Source: Eudorina sp. 2006-703-Eu-15 (Eukaryota; Chlorophyta; Chlorophyceae; Chlamydomonadales; Volvocaceae). Taken from it: a DNA stretch of 64,000 nucleotides. The position numbers and the translations under genes are program-made. Positions within the stretch are counted from its first letter, which is position 1, and each line of letters starts with the position of its first letter. Location of the stretch: positions 416,607-480,606 of the forward strand of contig BDSI01000083.1 of assembly GCA_003117195.1 (NCBI GenBank), written 5' to 3'. Below, in pieces: positions 51,958-63,462 of the stretch. A model generated the notes under the pieces. It worked only from the letters and a program-made list of their open reading frames with translations, made no database searches and had not been told where the DNA came from.

Positions 51958-53183
51958 CTACTCCGACGAGGGCCTGCTGCACATCCGGCTCACCGCAAAG
52001 CACAGCACCGCGCCAGCCGCCGCGATCGCCCAACCGCTGTTGTACACCGCCACGGTCTGCTGCTGGTAGCCACGCTCGGCCCCCGGGAGGTCGCCTTGCT
52101 CATCAGCGCGGCCGTCTCTGCCGTCACCGTCACGGCCCCCAGGAGCTCCAGCGAGGTGCACTTCCTCCCGCTGCTGCTCATGCGGGTCCCTGCGGTAGGT
52201 GGCATACACACACTGGTTTCCTTTCCTAAACACACTGGTGATTGGGCGCCGGGCGGATTCGCGGTGACGGATGACACGTGTTGACGGCCTGAGTGCGTGC
52301 CTCATGAAGGCCAAGCGTGGATCGATGGTGGATTTTTTTCACGAATCCCTGGCCCCGCCTGGCCACTTGACGGCTTGGGATACGCGGCCGATTCTTCCTT
52401 CCATGACGGAGGCTAACGCGGGCAGGCGAACACAGAGAGGCGCGTGCCCAGTGGGCGCCGGAGCCGGACCGGCGCAGGAGCGCTTCCGCGCTGCGCCGTT
52501 TACGTGTTCAGCAGCCAAGCAAGCTATCACTGGAGCCTGTACATCCGGTGCGCCGCGGTGGCGCGGATTCGTTTTTCCTGTGTGTGGTGAGGAGGCTGCG
52601 GCTGTCACCAAGGACCCACTGGGTCCACTGTAATAAACATGTTGCATTCAAACAGTGGATGGGTAGGAGCGCGTGCTGTCGGTCCAGGCCGCCAGGTTGA
52701 CGATGGCGACCGCCCGATGGCGTTCGGTCGACGCAGGGCACCCGTAACGCCGTAAGGTGTCCTCGAATCAATTTGGTAGGTGTGATGTCGTGGGCTTGGA
52801 CTTAATCGCACATGTGTGATCCCGTTCATTCCTTTTCGGGGTCCGCAGCAACGTTCATTCATTCATTCATTCACATGGGTGTACATCGGAGGGTTGCGGG
52901 CATGTCCCATGGTGTTTAGAATTGCAACCCGCCCGCCCGATCCCATGGTGTGTATGTCGCAGTGACCCCTTGCCCCATCCCCGGTAGCGTGGCCTCCCAC
53001 TTTCGTCTTTGTTTGCGGGCTGTGAGGGGGCTGTGTGCGGTGTTATGCATGCAGGTTTACAACGTTCCACATGCCACATGCCACCTCACTCCACCGCATG
53101 TTGCGAGGCGTTTCTCGAACCGTCACGTGCGAAGCTTACCTCGGCTCTTCTCTGACGAATATCTCGTTGAAGCACCTCTCCAT
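51958..53183 (-). CDS. small candidate tail-anchored membrane protein
   Basis: Exons 53183-53140 and 52189-51958 join in phase to 91 aa. The start is MERCFNEIFVREEP, with a good AGCCATGG context. The middle is hydrophilic (HEQQREEVHL, GRDGDGRDGRADEQGDLPG). One hydrophobic stretch near the end (SGWAIAAAGAVLCFAVS) is followed by only about ten residues including Arg (RMCSRPSSE). A single C-terminal membrane span with a short basic tail is the layout of tail-anchored proteins of mitochondrial outer membrane, ER or peroxisome. I do not recognise the family. The 950-nt intron contains a dispersed-repeat copy (52565-52633) and could hide a further exon. It is divergent from the Msp1-like gene. Confidence 0.55.
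52565..52633 (+). repeat. dispersed repeat ending GGGTCCACTGTAA
   Basis: GGATTCGTTTTTCCTGTGTG and the following TGGTGAGGAGGCTG...AAGGACCCACTGGGTCCACTGTAA resemble the reverse complement of 57862-57927. TGTAA forms the end, as expected for a retroposed transcript 3' end. Confidence 0.5.
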
Positions 53184-54129
53184 GGCTGGCTTTCGTTCAG
53201 CGCTTGCGGGTAGGGCGCGTGCTCCTCGCCATACGACGCAGCACCGGACAGCACCTGATGAGCAAGTTAATGCTCCACACAACCTGGGCACCACAAGTTG
53301 CATGCGAATTTTTGGCGATCAAAAATTCATGGTGCTCCCATGTCTTGATGCACGCTCGGGTTGTGTAGGATACTGGCAGCCGCAGACAGGCGCCGACTGC
53401 GGCGACTCAGACTCAGGACTCGACAGGACTCGACAAAAAGCAATTGAAAGCAATATGGTCACGAACAAGCACCATAAAGCCATGCATGCACAGCAACGTC
53501 ACAGTTATTGTTATATACGCAGTGCTTTGAAATGACTGATTGTTGCGGGCATTATTGCAGCTTCCGATCGCGGCACCTTGGTACCTGTCTGCTTCAGTCT
53601 GCTTGTCGAACCGCTTTCGTGCGAAGTGGCGGTACGGTGATTTTGTGGAAACTTAGTATCCTCTTGCGTCACACATATCCTTTTATTTTTAACGACAACA
53701 ACGTGCGTCCCTCCGTTTCCTTCGGAATACAATGGGTAACCAGCTGCCACTACGTTGTGGAAGCTGATTTGTGCACCAATGCATAACGCCGTATCAAATT
53801 GTGGAGCTTTCTTGTTAACTTAGTTGAAAGAATGCGCGCATTCGCATGGGGATGCCGCGCCGATTTGTCTCCCAAATCCGAACTGCCCCAACGCATTCCG
53901 TGCCACACGAAGAGTCGCAAATAGACTGATGATTTAGTACGAATATATGAGAGAAAGTTTAGTACAATATTTAATCTCTGAGGTCTTTCTTTACGAAAAC
54001 CTCCGCCTGCATCGTTGCGCATTCAATTCTTCGTGCCGTTAAGCATTCCTCTTGATGAACATTATCAAGACATCAAAATTTACCTGAATACTGCATATTT
54101 TTAGCAGTATTTGCCCTCAGACCCGTCAG
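53184..54129. other. divergent intergenic region, tail-anchored gene / Msp1
   Basis: About 950 bp lie between two head-to-head genes. No exon is supported. The right half is AT-rich. Confidence 0.5.
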
Positions 54130-57100
54130 ATGACCATAGCTAGCCGAGCGTCAAAGGAGTCGTGGAGGACGTGCCTGGAGGTCAGCGGCCATACTTGCCC
54201 ATGGGCTTGCGCAGCCGGAGACGAAAGAAAATTCAATATCCATACAATGAACCATCGCAGGTTACCCTCACGGCAGCTGGCTGTCTGCTGTCTGCGTGGA
54301 GCATGTACATGGCGTTCAAACAGTCTGACCCCTACCATCGCAAGCGGGTGCGCGAATTTCTAATTTGCCTGATTTATTTGCCGAAATATGTTCATATGTA
54401 TCGTCACGACATCTGCAACCGCCAAACGATGCGCGTGTTGCTTTCGCGCATTTGACCCCCTTACTGAACTCAGGCGAGCTCGCGGGACGCGCGGCTCCAG
54501 GAGCAGCTCAAGCTCAAGTCCGTGCGGCTCGACGAGTACGAGGAGCTGCTGCTCGATCGGGTGGTGCGCCCCGGCAGCATCGAGGTGGAGCTGGAGGACG
54601 TGTTCGGGCTGGACGAGCTCATCACCACCCTGGTGCGTGACTGCGTGCGTGCATGCGTGAGGCGGGGCGGATGCCGTGGGTACGGGTGGATGGGTATGTA
54701 TATACGTACGCCCGCGCGGCGGCGGCTAGTTTCGCTCGATCGCTGGTCTCGCGCGCTTCGTTCGTACCGGTGGGCCTACCACCCTACCTATGTGTCGATG
54801 CAGTCGATGACCAGTCGATGACATAACGTATTTGTATCTGCAGGAGGACGAGGTCCTAGCGCCCCTGGACCCACAGCTGCGGTCCCTGACCTGCAGCTCG
54901 CCGCTGTGGAGCCTGGTCAAGGGGGTGCTGCTGTGAGTGACAAGGGCTGACAACTGCGCGCGTGCGCAGACCTACTGACTGGCCGGGGCTGCTGGCTGGC
55001 TTATTCCACATTGTTGTTGATCGACACGAATAAGGCTTTCAAAATTGCCGGCGAAACAAGGATTACGTTTTCTTTGCTCCCGTGCACGTTGCTTTTAATT
55101 TCAAGATCCCGGATCGACTGATTACGGCAATTACGACAGTTACGCCTTCGTGCACCGCTCCCTTGATATCGATCCTTACCCGCCTGCCCGCCTGCCCGCC
55201 GACTTTCCCATGCATGCGATGCGATCAATGTCTGCGCGCCCCAAGGTACGGGCCCCCGGGTACCGGTAAGACCATGTTGGCAAAGGTGCGTGGGTGGTGG
55301 CTACAGCCAGGGAGCGGGTGCGTGCGCGGCTCTGGGTGAGTGAGGTGGTGATCATGAAGTCGGGAGGGATGGAACGGCAATTATACCACGCACGATATCA
55401 TAACTAGCCATCATCTCGGGCTGCACATACATCCCCCCTCCACCTCCGACATACAGGCCCTGGCGAAGCGCGCTGGCTGCAACCTGATCAACATCGCGCC
55501 CTCCGCCATCAACTCCAAGTACTTCGGAGACGCCAACCGCCTGGTCAAGGCCACCTTCACGCTCGCGCGCAAGCTGCAGCCCTGCATCATATTCGTCGGT
55601 GCGCAGCTGGCTTGACCGCCGGGTGGGCGACGGGTTGCGGCGGCTTAGCCTGATCAGGTCGAAGAGCAGGGCAGAGCCGACGCGGCGCCCCTCAGCGAGC
55701 GAACGCCAGCTGATGAGGGCCATGAATGGGAAATGTAGTTCGTGGTCATAAGTCCAGGGAAACCGACCCTGGCCTGGATCGTGTGGGGATCATATATAGG
55801 GGAGGCGGTCTTCCTGACGGCTGTCCCTCGTTCCTCAATAAATGCTGCCGCCGCCTCCCGCCCTCGCTCACTCATCACTTCAGACGAGGTCGACGCGCTG
55901 CTGTCCCGGCGCGGCTCGCTGTCGGAGCACGAGGGCTCGCTGCAGATCAAGAACGAGTTCCTGGCGCTGTGGGACGGACTGGACAGCGATGCCAACACGG
56001 GGGTGCTGGTGCTGGGCACCACCAACCGCATCGACCGGATGGACGAGGCGGCCCTGCGGAGGTTCAGCCTGCGGAGGGAGGTGCGTGCGCGGGGAGGCGA
56101 GGGTTCGTTCGTTGGAGGCGGATGCGATGCATGGAGGCGGCGGCAGGGGCGGCGGCGGAGGCCTTGGGTGGCCCACACGCTAGCTACTGCTGCGTAATCC
56201 TGATGTGAATGTTGAAAAGGGTCTATGCTTCGTGGCAGCGGCCTGGAATCGCAGCGATGAATAAAAATGCACAACGTATACATGAACATCCTTACTTAAT
56301 ATGTGGCTCTATCTTCGAAGCGCGTACCCGCCCCAAAGCGTACTTGCTTGCGCATATATTCACCATACAATACATCCAAGCATTTGCGCGCACGCACGCA
56401 CCTGGTGCAGGTGCCCCTGCCCAGGGAGGCGCAGCGGAGGGCGATCCTGGCGGGCTACCTCCGCAAACACGCGGCGGCGGCGCCAGCAGAGCGGAGGGTG
56501 GCGGCCGAGCTGCTCCGGGAAGTGGAGCTGGTGGTCACGGCGGAGTGCCGGCAGCTGCAGGAGGAGGACGGTGAGGAGGACGGTGAGGAGGACGTCGAGG
56601 CGGTGGTGGTTGAGGAGCAGGGACAGCAGCAGGATGGATGTGATGCCAAGTGCGAAAGCGACTGTAGCGAGGCTACTGACGAGCTGCTGCTGCGCACCGC
56701 GGGCCGCAGCGGCAGCAGCACCCCCAGCACTGCCACCAATGCCGACAGCAGCGGCAGCGGCAGCGGAGGCGTCGAATCCCGCGCCGACCCCACCAGCTGC
56801 GGCGGAAGCAGCAACGCCGGCACCGGCGGGTGCGAGGACGTGGCCGGAGGCGGCCACGGCCCGGCAGGGCTCGGTGAGGAGTGGCTCGTCGCCGCCGCCG
56901 CTGCGCGCAGCCGTCGGGCGACCAGCGGCGCCAGGGCACAAGGCCCGCGCACCGCCCGTGGCGGACGTGCCGCCGAGGCGACCACTGCCGACGCAGGCGT
57001 CGCTATCGTCGCTACACCCGTCCTGGATGACCTGGCGGCGCGGACGGAGGGCTTCAGCAGCTATGACCTGTTCAAGCTGTGCTCCAGGGCGGCGCAGAGC

Positions 57101-57567
57101 ACCCTGCTTAACCGCCGCATCCGGGCGCGGTGAGTTGCTTGGCGCGTTCATGCGTTCTTGAGATCTTGACGGGTTACCGCCATCAGGCGACATGCACGCA
57201 TCCGAAAGGATCCACGGGAGGCAGAGGACCAGTTCGGCTGTTTTGCGTCGGTTTTGTTGTTGGCATGCGAGCCAAGGGTTTTTGCACCGGGAATTAGACA
57301 CAGCGGGAGTTTCAGTTTTGGCAATCGTGTGATGGTTTCATCATGGTCATTATTGTTGTCGTGTGCAGGCAACGGCATCAAGCCACGTTGCGGCGGCGGA
57401 CGGGCGACAGGGCCGCATCTGTGTCGGAGGATGGCAGCGGAGCGGAGTCGTCGCCGCGGGATGTGGCGGCGCTGCTGCAGCCCCTGACGGCGGCGGACCT
57501 GCGCCGCGTGCTGGACAGCATGAGGCACCACAACCAGATGCAGGTGGGTGCAGTTGCTCTGCGGTAG
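54130..57567 (+). CDS. MSP1: Msp1/ATAD1-type membrane-anchored AAA ATPase
   Basis: Exons: 54130-54180, 54261-54347, 54474-54632, 54844-54932, 55246-55285, 55457-55598, 55884-56080, 56411-57129, 57369-57567 (560 aa). An N-terminal membrane span (VTLTAAGCLLSAWSMYMAF, about 18-36) precedes RLDEYEELLLDRVV and a FGLDELITTL linker. Walker A is GPPGTGKT (about 131-138), Walker B IIFVDEVDALLSRRG, then GTTNRIDRMDEAALRRF and FSSYDLFKLCSRAA. This is the Msp1/ATAD1 layout. These ATPases pull mislocalised tail-anchored proteins out of the mitochondrial outer membrane and peroxisomes. Exon 8 adds about 170 residues of acidic, Ser/Gly-rich sequence in the lid region, absent from yeast and human proteins. 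The end is uncertain: reading through the last donor gives VGAVALR-stop, and a TGTAA at 57691 fits. Splicing to an exon near 57757 is the alternative. Confidence 0.9.
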
Positions 57568-57690
57568 CTTGGGGTTGTAAGCACTGTACGGCGTTCGCGC
57601 GTGGACGAAAGACAGCACGTGACACGTTCCTGCTGGGCTTTTTGCGTATTCGCGTCTGTCTCCCTATAGTCAGAATTGTTAATGCTATAT

Positions 57691-57695
57691 TGTAA
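57691..57695 (+). terminator. candidate TGTAA polyadenylation signal (Msp1)
   Basis: TGTAA lies 124 nt after the proposed stop at 57567. Another at 57576 is only 9 nt after it. Confidence 0.4.
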
Positions 57696-58220
57696 GCTGG
57701 ATTTTGGTTATTTTTTATTGGTTTATTATTCTGGCCCCTTGCTTGTTGTTACCGCAGCGCACCGCAAGCTGGAAAGGCCGTTTGCTTTCACGTGCCAGCA
57801 GCTGTCACAGGCCAATGACCCGGAGGACATCTATCGCACGCACATGCACCTGTCTGCTTATCATGAGTGGGCCCCGCGGGTCCTCGGTGGCCTCCTCACC
57901 ACACACTGCGAAAACGAAACCGCGCCATGCCTATGCTGCAGTCCGCTCGTGCACCGCCCTGATCGACACCGCAGGCTGCAGCAGCCCCGCCGGTCGGCTC
58001 TATCTGATCTGGACAGATAGAAACGAGGCCCACACCTCCCCCGCGCGTCGATCCAGGGAGGGTGGGGAACATCAGCAGCACAGACACGCCCCCAGACATT
58101 GTCTGAGTAGCGGTGGTCACAGTCGGCGGTAGCATGCAGGCGCTGAAAGACATCCAAAATATTCGCTCAAATTGCTCGTCAGCAGGCGTCAGTATTACGC
58201 ACGGCTCCACGCGACGCTGG

Positions 58221-58266
58221 TCCTGCTGGATTCTGCTGGATCCTGCTGGATTCTGCTGGATCCTGC
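58221..58266. repeat. 20-bp tandem TCCTGCTGGATTCTGCTGGA
   Basis: More than two units of a 20-bp repeat, itself made of two 10-bp halves (TGCTGGATCC/TGCTGGATTC). Confidence 0.7.
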
Positions 58267-59072
58267 AGGGGGCCGACACGTGCACCGGATGATCCACCGG
58301 GTATCCCCCTCGGCATGAATCCAGATTGACTTAACGAGCGTCCGTACATAAGGGCAACTGGGTTAGTTGTAGCAGAGCCTCGGGCAGGGCGATCGACTCG
58401 AACGGTTTCAATCGAATTGTGCTTGCCGTCCTGGACTAGTCCAGTTTCGGCGGCTTGAAAGTTGGGGTTTAGCTGCCCGCGGGTCCAACCATTTGTTCCG
58501 AAAGAGCGTCCTGGTGGTTAGATGAGAGACCTCCTTGTGGTTAGAAATGCAACCTCCTTGTGGTGTTCTTATTCGGCGATTGGTGGAGGAGCGGTTGCTT
58601 GTGGACAAAGACACATGCGGCCTTCATCCGCCGGGCACGCACGTTCGGTTGGTCGGCCGTTCTCAGGCGTCCCGAACTGGGGCACGGCCCGTGCACTGCG
58701 ATGCCGTTGGGAGTTGTTGTTTGAAAAGGCAAAGGTCGGTGACGCAAAGGACTTCAATCCGAACGGTTGTCGACGCGTGGCACCGTGTTTCGGAGCACAC
58801 CGTCCTTCCATGGTCTCGCTCTCACCCACACTCGTCCCCGCGGTTGTGTGGGGCATGTGGTCGTGCTTATCGCCGCGCAACGGCACTACCAATGCCGTGT
58901 CGTAATGCTGCCGTATCGCACCGGATCAGGCGGCTCGGGGTACCGTTCGGTAGTTGGCACCGCATCGCTCGAGCCGCATTCGGTATTATGAAGGATGTTA
59001 CAGCGGACCCCGCGGCTCGGCTCAGGTGGAGGCCAGGCCACACACAGACACACAGACACACAGTGCAAAAAA

Positions 59073-59110
59073 ATATTGGTGCTTGGTTTGGGTCGGGCGG
59101 GTCTCTTATC
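59073..59110. repeat. ATATTGGTGCTTGGTTTGGG repeat pair, copy A
   Basis: It shares ATATTGGTGCTT(G/A)GTTTGGGTCGGGCGGGTCTC with 61425-61463. Copy A is preceded by a CACACAGACACACAG tract, and copy B is followed by ATATCT plus (AC)n. This again links a short element to a CA microsatellite. Confidence 0.5.
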
Positions 59111-60408
59111 TTATCGAAACGCACCCAGTGGGGTACCAATCGACGCCGAGGGCCTTCCTCTCCGCATCCACTACCAACCTCAACCCACAGAGTTGGTACC
59201 GAGAGGGGATACTCCGGCAGAGCCCAAATTTCCAGCAGGTTGGTGCACACGTGGGGTCTTCGACAGCGACACCCTTCCAGGAAGAAGCATCGCGGTGCTG
59301 TTGTTGATGGTATTACAGTGGGCCCCAGCATTGCACCCGCCCAAACCCCGCCGCCCACCACAGAACAGCCGCGCTGCCTCAGTCCTCCCCCATCCAACAA
59401 GAGCCTGCTCCTCATCCGCTGCAGCATCGGCAGGTCTGCACGCCCAAACCGAAAACGCGGACCCGCCCTGGCGACCCTAAGGGCCTGACGGCCGCGCCGC
59501 CAAGCGGTTGCCTCCCTCGCGGATTCCCTTCGTCTGGCCGCCGGCCGTGCACCCCAGGCGCAGGTGCACACGCCCTGTGCTTCTGCTCGCCGCCCTGCGA
59601 AGGAAGGCCTCCTTCGCCGCCTGTACACCGCCAAGGCCCATGGGCCGCAACCGCCCCCGTTGCCTTTCGCAACGTCCCCCGTGCGCGCTTTCTCGCCTGC
59701 GCTTGTTGGCGATGAGCGATGCACTCCGCGGCTGTCCCTCACGCTCCTGATCCCACCCGAAGGTCAACAAACGTTCCCAGCATCCCCTCCTAAAGAACGA
59801 CGCGCCGAGATCCCGCCGCGGGTTGTTTTTGGACGTTCCAGACTGAAATCCCCCGACTGCGCTCGATGCCTTTGAACATGCATACATACAAACCCACGCC
59901 GTCCGCTCCTGGGCTGGCCTGGCCCTGCAATGCTCCACCTCACTCGCCATGGCAGTGCTTGCTGAAATCAATTACGTTATGTGCATTCAGCCATCGGCGC
60001 CACGTTCCATGCAACCCCGATGGGTCCTAACGCCGCCTCGGCTCACCGCCCCTGCAAGCGGCTGTTGTCCGAATTCTGGCTCTCGTAGTCTTCACAGTAA
60101 CCGCTTCGCCCCCAGGTCAGGGACCCGATGGCCACGGACTCATTCCGCCAGCTCTTCGATGGGCCCCAATCCGCCAGCTCCGCAACAGCCCCTCACTCCG
60201 CCAGCTGCCTCGGTCCGCCAGCTCCCTCAAACTGTTGTCCGGTCCTGGCTCGGGATGTCTAGAAGACATAGGAAGGCCGAGGGCCTCCCCCCCGTCAGCT
60301 GCCTCGGTGCTGCTTTGGTGCGCTTCGTGCAGCCGCTGCAGCCGTTGCAGCAGACCTAGCAGCCGCAGCGGTCCCGGCGGCGGCAGGTGGCCAGCTAAGG
60401 CGCGGGCC

Positions 60409-60702
60409 CTAATTAGGCGCGGAGATGACCCGGGTGTAGGTCGGCCCGCTCTGGCCCGTGGTGTAGAAGTGCAGTCGCATGCTGTCGCCGGACAACACCA
60501 CCGCCACGAAGCCCTGCGGGTGTGGCGGGGTGGGGGGGTCGCCGGTCGCGTCAAGAGAGGACGCAGGCCGGGGACGGCAGCTGGAGATTCGGAGGCGGAG
60601 ACACCCGGCTGGACACAGCCAGGGCAGCGGAAAAGCGACAACGGATACCGGAAGCAGCGGACGAAAGGAGAGCAGGAATGAAGCCTCTCTCTCTCTCTCA
60701 TA

Positions 60703-60740
<38 letters not shown>

Positions 60741-63462
60741 TTCTTGTTAAACACATGCGCGACTTCACTTCTCGCGGCTCACTTATCTTTTACACACACA
60801 CACCCCGGTGGTGGCGCGGGTCCGTTGTTTGATGCAGGTGGGTACCACAAAGGACACTGGCAACCAGTTTGGGTCGGGCAGGCTGCTCGCCTACCACACA
60901 CCATGTGTCGTGATGCACTCGTCCGCTCGTCAGGGTCAAACCCGCCGGGTAATCCCCGCCGGGTAATCCCCACCGGGTAATCCCCGCCGGGTAATCCCCC
61001 CCGGGTAATCCCCGCCCACTGCGCCACACCGACCGCCTGGGCCCCGCCTGCGCCCCCTCCTCTCACCTGCCTATCCGACAGGAACAACGCGTCCTTGTGC
61101 TCCGAGCTGTCCAGGTTGTCGAACTCCCCGACGCGCACGTCCGAGCCCGCGCCGCTGACCACGTAGTACACCGACTCATCGTCGGGCTGCATGCGGTGAG
61201 GGGTCGGGCGGGGGCGGGGACACGCGTGCAAGGAGGGCGCGGACGGCCCCAAGGTCAGGGACGACTAGGCAAGTCCGCACCAAGGATGGAATGGATGGCA
61301 AACGGATGGTTTGGATCCAGGACATGGATGGAGATGTGGATCACACGTGTGCACATACTCCTTTAGGATTGGAAACTGGTACTCATCATCAAGCATATAG
61401 GCAGCTCCAGGTTCATATGGTAAGTATATTGGTGCTTAGTTTGGGTCGGGCGGGTCTCATATCTACACACACACACATCCTTTACGGCGCTACTCCGCCC
61501 GCGCATGTCACGCGCTCTTGTTCTGCCCGCCTAAGCAACACGGCGATCCTCTGTCTGGGCGTTTTTCTTTTCACCCCCTTACGGCAAACTCACTGCGCAT
61601 GTGCAGGACCTAGCGAGAGGGCCAGCCTGGATGGCCTCACTGTGTTTCCAAACACACCTTGATCAGCTGCTGGTCGTGTTCGTGCCCGTTGATGTAGGCC
61701 GCCACGCGGTAGCGGTTCAGGTAGGGGATGAGGGACGCCATGTAGCGGCAGTCGTCGGAGCCCTGACAGGGGAGCGTTGCGGCGGCGGCGGCGGCGGCGG
61801 CGGGGATTGAAAAGTAAAGAAAACCCGGCGGCGCGGGTGCGATGCGGTGGGCCGGGGCGGGGCGGGGCGGGGAAGATGTTGAACCGGGAAACAAGCCCAG
61901 AATAGCCAGTCCCGGGATTCGAACACGGGCGCAGACGGGCCACAACGACACAGCGTCGAGGCGCGTGCCCGCCTGCCCGCACGAACGGCACACCAGCAGG
62001 CAACTGACAAAACCCACCAAAGCAGGCTGACTCTTAGCAGTAAGCACCCGCGCCCAGGCATGCATGCATGCCCCAGAGCCCCGGGGGCTCCGACCCACAC
62101 GCCCCTGCCCGCGGCCTACTCCCGAGGGCTTGCTCTCCCACGCTTCTGCCCCCGGCCTACCTCCTCCGCGCAGTGGACGCCGTACGACCAGATGGGGTGG
62201 TGCCCCACCACCAGCCTCCACTTGGAGCCGCTGAGGTAGGAGGCGTTCAGCTGCTGCTCCAGCTGTGACCGGATCGCGTCCGCGCTCTGGTTGTTGACGC
62301 CGTACAGGAAGGACGACCAAATGCGGTCGCGGTACGAGTAGATGAAGGGGACCGTGTCCTGTGGGGTCCGCGGCGGCGGCCCCGGGTGGTGAGGCGATGG
62401 CGGGGCCAATGGGTGCGAGAGAGTGGGTCGTGATGGCACAGCCGAGCACGGTGAGGGCATCAGCGCAAAAGGTCGAAGGGGCGGTGGTGCTGTGCGCTTG
62501 TGCGAGTGCGTGTAACTGCCCCACGTAAGATGGCCCGCTGCCTGATGGGTGGTTGCAAACTTGCAATGCCGCATGGGCGCTTGACGGCTTGGTTGGAGGG
62601 AGCCGTGGGGAGAAAGGGGACAGCTTGCGCGATGCTGGGGCATCCAGGCAATGAGACCATGCCCTCCAAGCCCCTCCATGCCCTCCAAGCCCTCCAAGCC
62701 CCTCCATGCCATCTATGGCCTCCAGGCACCTGGCCCTCTGAATGCCCCGAGCGGATTCGCCCCGACGCCCGGACTCCGAGTGACCAGGTGCGGGAGGGAC
62801 TAAGTCGCTCTTCCGCCCCTCGACAGTGAATCCATGATAAGGCCGACACTGGTTTACGCGTGCGCCGGAGTATGACCGGGTCCAGGAGGGGTAAGACGCT
62901 GCTGCTGCCGCTTCGGGTGCTGCTGGTGCCCCGGCTGCTGCTGCTGCTGCCTCGGCTGCTCTAGCTACTGCTCTCCAGCTACTGCTGCTACTGCTGGTGC
63001 CCCTAAAGATCCCAATCCCGGGCCCCAGGTCTGCCCGCGAGCAACCACGTATCATTACCAACTACCCCTCAACCACCAAAACCTGACCAACACCACCATC
63101 TTCCGCCAATCAAGCGGCCCGCACCGCACAAGTCCGACCGACCCGCCAAACCCTCCTGAACCCCATCCCCCAACCCGGACTCACCATGAACAATATGTCC
63201 AGCGTGTTGTTGTTTGCGCTGTCCCCGGATGCCGCCGCCGACGACGACGACCCCGACGCACCCCCCAGCGGGAACCTCCGCGTCACCACGTTGCCCAGCG
63301 TCGCGTTCCAGTGCCTGTTCAGCCCCGGGGCCGTCTCCCAGTAGGGGCTGATGCAGCATCTGCCCCGGCACTGCTCCTCCGAGGTAGGCGCCCGAAGGCA
63401 GCCCGTCTCGTTCGCCGAGTTCCCCTTCGTCAGCGTCGAGGGGTCCACGGCGTCCCCGTAGT
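60409..63462 (-). CDS. TRAP-type purple acid phosphatase, 5' end outside window
   Basis: Exons present: 63462-63185, 62358-62161, 61762-61658, 61186-61067, 60513-60409, in phase to a TAG at 60409-60411. Together they encode about 268 aa. Recognised blocks: LDILFM-DTVPFI joined across an intron, EQQLNASYLSGSKWRLVVGHHPIW, AAYINGHEHDQQLI, SVYYVVSGAG and the C-terminal MRLHFYTTGQSGPTYTRV. GHH and GHEH are metal-binding motifs of the dinuclear Fe/metal centre. The first visible exon starts with AC TACGGGG, so the conserved GNHD motif is expected to be completed by an upstream exon beyond 64000. The family hydrolyses phosphate esters, commonly secreted or vacuolar and induced by phosphate starvation. 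The segment with CRGRCCISPYWE is a Cys-rich insertion. Confidence 0.9.
60705..60738. repeat. (CA)n microsatellite with adjacent (CT)n
   Basis: CTCTCTCTCTCTC followed by ATACAAA and a pure (CA)n run in the last intron of the phosphatase gene. Confidence 0.9.
60942..61016. repeat. 15-bp minisatellite x5 in phosphatase intron
   Basis: Five units of CGCCGGGTAATCCCC with one or two changes lie just downstream of the exon 61067-61186 in transcript order. Confidence 0.85.
61425..61470. repeat. ATATTGGTGCTTAGTTTGGG repeat pair, copy B
   Basis: It matches copy A at 59073-59110 and runs directly into TCATATCTACACACACACAC. It lies in a phosphatase intron. Confidence 0.5.
61895..61960 (-). other. pseudo-tRNA / SINE fragment with T-arm
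   Basis: On the minus strand CCGTG-TTCGAAT-CCCGG forms an imperfect T-arm (one mismatch), followed by GACTGGC. Upstream sequence has GCGCCTCGACGCTGTGTCG, which is arm-like. No GCCAGTC acceptor partner is present. It is read as a tRNA-derived fragment in a phosphatase intron. Confidence 0.4.

Larger units (their letters stand above)
57568..60408. other. repeat-rich convergent intergenic region
   Basis: This lies between the Msp1 stop and the acid phosphatase stop. Contents: TGTAA at 57691, a dispersed-repeat copy at 57862-57927, a (TCCTGCTGGATTCTGCTGGA) tandem at 58221-58266, TTACAG(T/C)GG(G/A)CCCC motifs at 58998-59011 and 59313-59326, and an ATATTGGTGCTTGGTTTGGG copy at 59073. Overlapping frames of 100-290 codons occur around 59480-59970 on both strands, but none has a domain or splice logic that would justify a call. 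Confidence 0.45.

Noticed and set aside
57757..58132. additional Msp1 3' exon
   Set aside because: Joining at the CCGCAG acceptor gives a Cys/Arg-rich frame that runs into a dispersed repeat. Reading through to the stop at 57567 with TGTAA at 57691 is simpler.
59477..59971. overlapping 164-aa (-) and about 130-aa (+) frames
   Set aside because: Both look superficially protein-like but neither has a domain, a start context or splice signals, and the region is repeat-rich. Left unassigned.
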